DNA from: Comamonas odontotermitis
GTDB lineage: Bacteria > Pseudomonadota > Gammaproteobacteria > Burkholderiales > Burkholderiaceae_C
Length of the DNA stretch: 64,000 nucleotides
Direction of reading: 5' to 3'
Assembly: GCF_020080045.1 (NCBI RefSeq)
Contig: NZ_CP083451.1
Location: 434,001 to 498,000 of the forward strand
A program made the translations under genes and the position numbers. A model generated the notes under the pieces. The model was not told the origin of the DNA and did not search any database. It saw only the letters and a list, made by a program, of their open reading frames with translations. Shown here piece by piece: positions 58,666-64,000 of this stretch; position 1 is the first letter of the stretch; every line of letters begins with the position of its first letter.

Positions 58666-60500
58666 TGCCTACAGCATTTGAACATTCGGTGGCGGCTTTG
58701 GATGCTGACATTAAGGCACGCCCTATTGCGCTGGTGCACGATCAGCCAGAACAAACCGAGTCGCTGATTCCCGGTGAGAACGAGCGCCCCTGCTTCCGGG
58801 TATTTGAGGGCTGGTTCAAGCATGACGGCGCCAAGTTGCGTCCGGGCGTTTGGTATTTCAGTATCACACCCTCCAAGAAAAAAGACGAACCCCCGGCTTT
58901 AACGCAACAATGGATCTGCAGTCCTCTGTACATCGAAGCGGTCACCACCGATGAGCATGGCAGCAACTTTGGGCGCCAATTGCGCTTCAAGACTACGTTG
59001 GGCCAGTGGCGCACCTGGGCCATGCCCATGGAGCTGCTGCGTGCAGACGGCGCTGATTTGCGCGGTGAGCTGTTGTACATGGGCTTGGAAATCGACCCAG
59101 GCCAGCATCAAATGCTGGGGCGCTATTTGCAGGCGCTTACCCCGGAAACGCGCATTCGCTGTGTCACGCAAACCGGCTGGGCCACCGAGCATGCATTTGT
59201 GCTGCCGGCCGAGGTGATCGGCCCCGATGCCAGCGGCGTGGTCTTCCAGTCTGGCGAGAGGCTCAGCGATGAATACGTAATCAAGGGCTTGCTTGCAGAA
59301 TGGCAGCAGAACGTGGCAGCACTGGCGATCGGCAATCCCCTGCTGATGCTGGCCATCTGCGCGGCATTTGCTGGCCCGGTGCTGAGTCGCGTCAACGCCG
59401 ATAGCGGAGGCATGCATTTGGTGGGTGACTCCTCCACTGGCAAGACTACGGCCATCGATGCTGCCTGCTCGGTATGGGGAGGCCCGGGCTTCCGGCGTTC
59501 CTGGAGGGCCACCAGCAACGGCATGGAGGGCGTGGCAGCGCTGTTCAATGATTCACTGCTGGCACTGGACGAAATCAGTGAATGCGATGCGAAGGAGGTG
59601 GGGGCCATTGTCTACAGCCTGGGCAATGGACGGGGCAAGCAACGAGCCTCGCGCACTGGCGCGGCCCGCGCGGTGAATCGCTGGCGCTGCAGCGTCCTGT
59701 CCACCGGTGAGCGCACTATCGGCACCAGCATGGCAGAGGGGGGTTACCGCCAGAAGGCGGGCCAGACGGTGCGTTTGCTGGATGTGCCTGCCCAGCGCAC
59801 GTATGGAGCCTGGGATGATCTGCACGGCTATTCCTCCGGCGCAGCATTCAGCGATGCACTCAAAAATGCCTGTAAAGCACACCATGGCCACGCCGGGCCG
59901 CAGTTCCTGCGCGCGCTGACGGGTGATGCAGACACAGATTTTTCTGAAGCACTGCAAGCTATCAAGGCCGTGCCGCAGTTTGTGGCTGCGCCCGGCGATG
60001 GGCAGGCCGCACGTGCGGCAGAGCGTTTTGCCGTGCTGGCACTGGCCGGAGAGTTGGCTGCAGGCTACGGCGTGGCACCCTGGCGACCCGGTCAGCCCAC
60101 CCAGGCCGCTGCTGAATGCTTCCGTGCCTGGTTGGCCCAGCGCGGCACGACGGACGGCAACCTGGAGCGCACGCAGGTGCTGGAGAAAATACAGGGCTTC
60201 ATCGAACGCCACGGCGACAGCCGTTTTAGCGCGATTGACGCGGATCCCGAACGTGCCATGTTGATCCGCGATCGCGCTGGCTGGCATGAGCACACCACTG
60301 CTGGCCGAATCTACCTGTTTACGGCCAGCGGCATGAAGGAAGCATTGACTGGCTTTGACCTGAAACGGGGATTGGATGTGCTGGAGGATGTGGGGGCGTT
60401 GCCAAAACCTGGGGCGGACGGCAAACGCTCTATTTTGCGACGTATTAGTGGTGATCGTGTGCGCGTATACACCGTCAATACTGCCCTGTTGGGCACATAG
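58665..60500 (+). CDS. DUF927 helicase/primase-like protein
   Basis: 611 residues from the ATG at 58665, which overlaps the previous stop. The central part is the DUF927 ATPase: Walker A GDSSTGKT at 254-261 and Walker B LLALDEISECD near 298-308, then VLSTGERTIGTSM and KAGQTVRLLDVPAQR. The C-terminal 100 residues include a winged-helix-like end (GLDVLEDVGALPKPGADGKR). DUF927 proteins are replication helicases of phage satellites and plasmids. With the zinc-finger gene it makes a replication module for the adjacent palindromic region. Confidence 0.9.
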   Translation: MPTAFEHSVAALDADIKARPIALVHDQPEQTESLIPGENERPCFRVFEGWFKHDGAKLRPGVWYFSITPSKKKDEPPALTQQWICSPLYIEAVTTDEHGSNFGRQLRFKTTLGQWRTWAMPMELLRADGADLRGELLYMGLEIDPGQHQMLGRYLQALTPETRIRCVTQTGWATEHAFVLPAEVIGPDASGVVFQSGERLSDEYVIKGLLAEWQQNVAALAIGNPLLMLAICAAFAGPVLSRVNADSGGMHLVGDSSTGKTTAIDAACSVWGGPGFRRSWRATSNGMEGVAALFNDSLLALDEISECDAKEVGAIVYSLGNGRGKQRASRTGAARAVNRWRCSVLSTGERTIGTSMAEGGYRQKAGQTVRLLDVPAQRTYGAWDDLHGYSSGAAFSDALKNACKAHHGHAGPQFLRALTGDADTDFSEALQAIKAVPQFVAAPGDGQAARAAERFAVLALAGELAAGYGVAPWRPGQPTQAAAECFRAWLAQRGTTDGNLERTQVLEKIQGFIERHGDSRFSAIDADPERAMLIRDRAGWHEHTTAGRIYLFTASGMKEALTGFDLKRGLDVLEDVGALPKPGADGKRSILRRISGDRVRVYTVNTALLGT

Positions 60501-61450
60501 TGACTGCAAGGCATGCCGTGAGCTTGGTTTTGGAGTGTTCCAGAGGTTCCGGGTGTCTAGCCCAATACCTATCCGGCTTTGCACTGGAACACCTTGCCTG
60601 ATCGCCGGTGTTCCGGGTGTTCCCGAGGATAGGCCGTAATGAGTGGAACACCTGGAACCTCTCCAGCGATGCAGGGTGTTCTGTCGAACGACAATATTCG
60701 CGAGGGCTGGACACCCGGAACCTCTGGAACTCGCCAAAAGCCAATGTCGACAGTGAAAAGCGCTGGATAAAGAGGGGAGCGAAACATGGCATTTGGAAGA
60801 AGCCATTTGAGGTACTGGCAGGGGGATGAGGTTGCCGGTTCCCTTATGTCCTGTCGCCCTGGATGCTGGAGGATCCACATACGCGACTAAAGAACTGTTT
60901 CATGTGACCATGTATGCCTGCAATTACTGAAACGACAGTTCCCAAGGCAGAGAACAGATGAGAAAGGAAATCCTCGAATCCAAGCCAGAGCATCGTGCTG
61001 AGTTGCTGAAGATGTCTAGAGAGGACTATCGGTGAGCGAAGTCCGCGCTTGGTTCCTGCAGTGGTTCCTTTTGGGTTCCTGCCGCAGACTAAATGTTCTG
61101 AGCGATGAGTATTGTTTTGAGTCAGATATTGCACGCACGCACGCACGCGCATGCGGAGCACGGTTTGTATTGATGTGTCGCCAAGCTGACTGATGCCGCA
61201 GGAAGTTCCATGAGATTCGGGAACGGCTCCGGGAATCTGTTTCGCTGAAGCAGCATAACGATTCTGGTACCGACTTACCCTAGATTGGGCGCTCGTCGGC
61301 CGCAATGCGCCTCTTGGCGCGTGCCAAGCATCATGCTGTTGGATGAGGGGGCCTTGATCGGCCAGAACGGCGGACAGATAGGCAACACTAGCATGTGGTA
61401 TCAGACATGGTTTCCTGCCTTGATGGGCATGCCTGAGATGGTGGAGGTCT
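60501..61450. other. Non-coding island region, putative replication origin
   Basis: 950 bases without a convincing gene. Left third: nested palindromes and GGTTCC/GGAACACC words (listed separately). At 61051, 61063 and 61074 GGTTCC recurs in direct orientation at 11-12 base spacing. A tetranucleotide ACGC run is at about 61134-61149. A 34-codon frame at 60786-60890 has a fair ribosome binding site (GAGGGGAG), but I cannot support it as a gene. Confidence 0.55.
60537..60730. repeat. Nested inverted repeats and GGAACACC iterons
   Basis: The outer arms 60537-60563 and 60704-60730 are reverse complements at 26 of 27 positions. Inside, CCTATCC (60568-60574) pairs with GGATAGG (60627-60633) and GGAACACC (about 60586-60593) with GGTGTTCC (about 60607-60614). 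Further copies of GGTGTTCC and GGAACACCTGGAACC follow. It lies directly after the DUF927 gene. Confidence 0.75.
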
Positions 61451-61750
61451 TTAAGACTCAGCTAATGCTGCCTCCAATATCTTCTTTTTCGATGCTGGAG
61501 CCATTCGATAGAAGGCAACTAGCAACGTGGCCTCATCCTCTGCTTCTGCATAGAAGTAGGTGGTAGGGAAATTCAGTTCGGCGGCAATCCGGGTCATCAG
61601 GCCGAAATCCGGCGTTCTCTTGCCCAACTCGTATCTATTCATCCGCGTACTTGCTGACTCGGGCTCAAGTCCAATTCTGATTCCCAGCTGTTCCTGCGAA
61701 AGTCCAGCCTTCAACCGCGCTTCCTTGATTCTTTGGGGTAGTGGTGTCAT
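61451..61750 (-). CDS. Small XRE-family repressor
   Basis: 99 residues from the ATG at 61750; an in-frame ATG at 61777 would add nine unrelated residues. Nearly the whole first two thirds are an HTH_3 domain (PQRIKEARLKAGLSQEQLGI, then RMNRYELGKRTPDFGLMTRI). A short C-terminal helix (SKKKILEAALAES) follows. It is divergent from a lipoprotein gene over a palindrome at 61803 and probably represses one or both. Confidence 0.88.
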   Translation of the reverse strand: MTPLPQRIKEARLKAGLSQEQLGIRIGLEPESASTRMNRYELGKRTPDFGLMTRIAAELNFPTTYFYAEAEDEATLLVAFYRMAPASKKKILEAALAES

Positions 61751-61802
61751 GCCGGTCGTTTGAGCAAAGACTGGCATGCTCTTGTGTTAGCATCTATTGC
61801 GT

Positions 61803-61819
61803 ACTACCGTTTTGGTAGT
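61803..61819. promoter_or_regulatory. Operator-like palindrome ACTACC-GTTTT-GGTAGT
   Basis: Perfect 6-base arms around GTTTT, in the gap between the divergent HTH and lipoprotein genes. A T run follows, so it may double as a terminator, but its position suits an operator for the small repressor. Confidence 0.6.
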
Positions 61820-61846
61820 TTTTTTGAAATTCACCTTCTTGAAAAT

Positions 61847-62749
61847 ATGCGGATGCTCATGATCAGGTGCGGGGTCATCTTTGCGGTAGCCCTTTCTGTG
61901 GCCTGTACAGAAAAGTCCTCCAATGCGAAGTTGCAGTCTACGGAATCGCTGCTTAGCGAAGTTGATGCATTGAATGAGCAATGTAGAGGCGGTAGTGGCG
62001 ATGATCCCAAAACACGGATAGCCTGCGATAGCCGTGAGGCCCAGTTCGCCGAGGTCTCCGCGCGAGGATGGTGTTGGGGCCCCAGAAGTGCCGTCAATGC
62101 GGACAAGCATTGGATGCGGTGTATTGATGACAAGACAACTGAAGCCCAAGCAGACAAAAAATGGTTTGGACGTACCGAATCCGGTCGATGTGTCCCTTTC
62201 ACCGTTGACTTGGCGAAGCAAACCTTGACTAGCCGGGGGTACGACCAAATCAAAGTGGCTGAGAAGGACGATGGCACATTAGATGTCTATGCAGAGCTGG
62301 AAGGGGGGGAGTCTGCGCACACTACCTTGTATCCCAGATGCGACGATCCAGCACCAATTGCTGAAAAGCGAGCTGTACACCAGCAGTTGGATGCGGAGCA
62401 GGCTTCAGAAATAACATCTTCTTTTCCAAGCAATGTAAGGAAAAGCTGGTCATATAAACCGTTTTCCATCACCTCATCTCAGTTAAAGAAAGAGATGCCT
62501 GATTTTCAAGTCGCATCGATATTTATGTGTAAATCTCCTATGGCGGCGTTGGCAGCCACGATGGATTTGCTTCGAAGTTACGATGTTATCGGCTCCGATA
62601 AAACTGATGGTACGTTAACGTTCACATCGTTCGAAGGTCGTCAAGAGGGGCGAAAAGTGTCTGTTAGTTTGGTCGTTGATGAGCAATCCGCCCCAAGAAT
62701 TGTGCGCTATGTTTTTGTTAATGGGCAGGTAGCGCTTAGCTGTAATTAA
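61847..62749 (+). CDS. Predicted lipoprotein, island cargo
   Basis: 300 residues from the ATG at 61847; ATGs at 61853 and 61859 are also possible. A short signal peptide ends in LSVAC, Cys20. Five or more further cysteines (EQCRGG, RIACDS, RGWCWG, MRCIDD, GRCVPF) suggest disulfide bonds in the periplasm. RGWCWGPRSAVNADKHWMRC and GRCVPFTVDLAKQTL are the most distinctive segments. No known domain recognised. Base composition is less GC-rich than the core genome. The NUDIX gene starts 24 bases later. Confidence 0.7.
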   Translation: MRMLMIRCGVIFAVALSVACTEKSSNAKLQSTESLLSEVDALNEQCRGGSGDDPKTRIACDSREAQFAEVSARGWCWGPRSAVNADKHWMRCIDDKTTEAQADKKWFGRTESGRCVPFTVDLAKQTLTSRGYDQIKVAEKDDGTLDVYAELEGGESAHTTLYPRCDDPAPIAEKRAVHQQLDAEQASEITSSFPSNVRKSWSYKPFSITSSQLKKEMPDFQVASIFMCKSPMAALAATMDLLRSYDVIGSDKTDGTLTFTSFEGRQEGRKVSVSLVVDEQSAPRIVRYVFVNGQVALSCN

Positions 62750-62773
62750 ATCCTTGAAAATCAGCTCGAAATC

Positions 62774-63412
62774 ATGACTGCTGTTTATCATCCTCGCCCT
62801 GACGAAAAAGGCAATTCGGTTCTCATTCGTCATCCGTCATTGGCGACGCCTTCATCCTCTTGGGCAGATCCTGTCATTACGGCGATTTTTGTTCCCGATG
62901 GTAAGGTGCCCTTGAAGCTGAATGGCATTGCAATGAATTCATGGGGCCCTTCAAAGGATTTTGGTGCGTGGGAAATACCCGCCGAGGGTATGGAAGATTA
63001 TGCCGAGCCAGAATTCATTTGCTCCAAGAGCCTCCAGCCTGCTGCTGGAGCTGTCATCTTGGAACCGGATGGGCGCGTATGGCTCGTTGAGCCGACGAAT
63101 AGATTTGGTGGCTATCAGTACACCATGCCCAAAGGCCGAACCGATGGTAAAAGCCTTAGAGCGACAGCTTTGGTGGAGGTATACGAAGAGACCGGCCTTG
63201 CCATCGAACTCACGCATTGGCTTTGTGATGTTGACCGTAGCATAACGCGCACGAGGTTCTATTTGGCAAAGCGTATTGGCGGTAGTCCAGCAGCATGCGG
63301 ATGGGAGACGCAGGCCTGTGTATTGGCTCCAGTCACAGCGCTGAGTCAATTGCTTACGCATCCCGGAGACAGGCAGGTGTTGGATGCGTTAGTAGTAACG
63401 CTAGAAGGATAG
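62774..63412 (+). CDS. NUDIX hydrolase with atypical Nudix box
   Basis: 212 residues. The first 85 residues are of unknown type. The Nudix domain starts near QPAAGAVILEPDGRVWLVEP; its box runs from Gly121 to Leu142. The metal-binding core Glu135, Glu138, Glu139 (LVEVYEETGL) is kept. The first acidic position is Lys126, the loop is one residue shorter than the consensus, and the Arg before Glu135 is Val. Probably hydrolyses a nucleoside diphosphate derivative. Translated directly after the lipoprotein gene. Confidence 0.85.
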   Translation: MTAVYHPRPDEKGNSVLIRHPSLATPSSSWADPVITAIFVPDGKVPLKLNGIAMNSWGPSKDFGAWEIPAEGMEDYAEPEFICSKSLQPAAGAVILEPDGRVWLVEPTNRFGGYQYTMPKGRTDGKSLRATALVEVYEETGLAIELTHWLCDVDRSITRTRFYLAKRIGGSPAACGWETQACVLAPVTALSQLLTHPGDRQVLDALVVTLEG

Positions 63413-63554
63413 GTGCAAATAGTTGAGAGCCGGCTCAGCACGAGCCTATCCCTTCATTTCACGTAATCGAGTTAAAGACGTCAAAGCGTGGGCGATGTCA
63501 GGCCAAATACTCTCGGAGGGCTTCACTCAGCCACCGTAAATCCATGCTTGGAAA

Positions 63555-63680
63555 TCAACAGCCCACGACACATAGCCCTGCGGCTACAGCGTAAGCCAGC
63601 ACGATACAGCGCTCTATCCAGCGCCATCCATCCCCGAACTCTTGCCTCAGGTTCTGTATGAAGTCTGGTTCTTGGTGCAT
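63555..63680 (-). CDS. Possible small membrane protein
   Basis: 41 residues from the ATG at 63680. The first half is charged (MHQEPDFIQNLRQEFGDGWR) and the second half is a single hydrophobic helix (CIVLAYAVAAGLCVVGC). That is the layout of small membrane proteins common in mobile elements. The ribosome binding site is weak (GAGAAC). A 15-codon frame follows a few bases later. Not recognised as a family. Confidence 0.35.
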   Translation of the reverse strand: MHQEPDFIQNLRQEFGDGWRWIERCIVLAYAVAAGLCVVGC

Positions 63681-63922
63681 TGTGTTCTCATTGGTTGAGC
63701 GTGTCAGTCTAGTCAATCAATCATTGAATGGTTCTATCGAGGTGGAGCCAGTGACCATAACGCTCGGGCATTTAAGGCTGTGCAAGTCAATGCGGTCGAT
63801 ATGTGTTGGTCCCCAGTTTCGCTGTACAGTCCACAGATCACTCCTCTGTCATAGCGCTGGCAATTTCTGGAAATGGCTCCCCTTCACAGCTTCTGCCAAA
63901 AGGGGCACCATCGGTCAGTCTT

Positions 63923-64000
63923 TTAGACCGCTTTCCAGAAAATATAGTCGGCTTGATACTGCACAACCTGTTTGCTGCCCAGATTGCTGGCGTCACAGGC
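63923..64000 (-). CDS. Possible C-terminus of a gene cut by the window edge
   Basis: 25 open codons run in from the right edge and end at the stop at 63923-63925: ASNLGSKQVVQYQADYIFWKAV is the end. The sequence is protein-like but too short to be sure, and its family is unknown. Confidence 0.35.
   Translation of the reverse strand, partial: ACDASNLGSKQVVQYQADYIFWKAV

Larger units (their letters stand above)
55493..64000. mobile_element. Genomic island integrated at tRNA-Arg (right end outside the window)
   Basis: A tRNA gene directly followed by a P4-type integrase, then AlpA, CHC2 zinc-finger and DUF927 genes, an origin-like repeat region, small regulators and cargo genes. Codon use differs from the core genome and the right part is AT-richer. 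No copy of the tRNA 3' end was found by eye further right, so only the left end is placed. Confidence 0.8.
63413..64000. other. Island region with only small or partial frames
   Basis: No gene longer than about 42 codons is seen. Two possible minus-strand frames are listed separately. CAATCAATCATTGA near 63714-63727 is a short palindromic sequence. The rest shows nothing recognisable. Confidence 0.5.

Noticed and set aside
60786..60890. 34-codon plus-strand frame with GAGGGGAG ribosome binding site
   Set aside because: Possible, but no protein family, no hydrophobic helix and no following gene to couple to; kept only as a note in the region entry.
61134..61149. ACGC tetranucleotide run, possible phase-variable repeat
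   Set aside because: Only about four units and not inside or before a supported gene.
60844..61305. 153-codon minus-strand frame in the origin-like region
   Set aside because: Ser/Gln/Thr/Arg-rich translation without a domain, no ribosome binding site and it covers the GGTTCC repeats; more likely non-coding.

Overview
The window reads as a chromosomal segment of a high-GC betaproteobacterium, most probably a member of the Comamonadaceae close to Comamonas, Delftia or Acidovorax. This is inferred from protein sequence style, the strongly biased codon use of the translation genes, gene neighbourhoods and the intergenic repeat families. No database search was possible. Nearly everything up to about 55.4 kb looks like core genome. 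From the tRNA-Arg gene at 55.5 kb to the right edge the DNA is accessory.

Layout. 1-3.7 kb (minus): creD (cut by the window edge), the CreC/CreB two-component system and an SDR oxidoreductase, with a perfect CreB box in front of creD. 3.8-9 kb: an XRE regulator divergent from a Bcr/CflA-type efflux pump, a dienelactone hydrolase-family enzyme and a lipoprotein nucleotidase. 9-15.5 kb: a CorA-like transporter, hemB, hemJ, a VanZ-family protein, a thioredoxin-like [2Fe-2S] protein, an alpha/beta hydrolase and a D-Ala-D-Ala carboxypeptidase. 15.8-25.9 kb: the str and S10 ribosomal clusters (rpsL rpsG fusA tuf rpsJ rplC rplD rplW rplB rpsS rplV rpsC rplP rpmC rpsQ), closed by a strong terminator, with no spc operon following. 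26-30 kb: peroxiredoxin, a divergent cytochrome c'/cytochrome b pair, a GNAT enzyme, a TlpA-like thioredoxin and a small lipoprotein. 30-33.1 kb: a PTS phosphorelay (EIIA, HPr, EI) without any sugar permease, surrounded by copies of a small inverted-repeat element. 33.1-37 kb: a GlxA-like regulator divergent from a cysteine hydrolase, then lipoate synthesis (lipA, lipB and a DUF493 gene). 37.3-44.4 kb: the complete F1Fo ATP synthase operon atpIBEFHAGDC. 44.6-48.4 kb: a TPM/TPM/LemA cluster, a DUF2946-like gene and a di-heme cytochrome c. 48.5-55.4 kb: a tripartite RND efflux pump with a divergent TetR repressor and an AcrR-like operator between them.

55.5-64 kb: a genomic island integrated at tRNA-Arg(CCG). 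It carries a P4-type integrase, an unrecognised 285-residue protein, an AlpA-like regulator, a CHC2 zinc-finger protein and a DUF927 helicase-like protein. These are followed by a 0.95-kb non-coding stretch with nested palindromes and GGTTCC/GGAACACC repeats that looks like a replication origin. Then come a small HTH repressor divergent from a lipoprotein-NUDIX gene pair across a perfect operator palindrome, and small or partial reading frames at the edge. No second attachment site was seen, so the island probably continues past the window.

The most interesting non-gene signals are: the putative origin at 60.5 kb; the TTGTTGGTA palindromes in front of the integrase; the 284-bp element with 20-bp perfect terminal repeats at 30.0 kb; a dispersed GCGCTT...AGCTAT...ATAGC repeat family, including a copy that appears to lie inside creB; and the promoter embedded in an inverted repeat between rpsJ and rplC.
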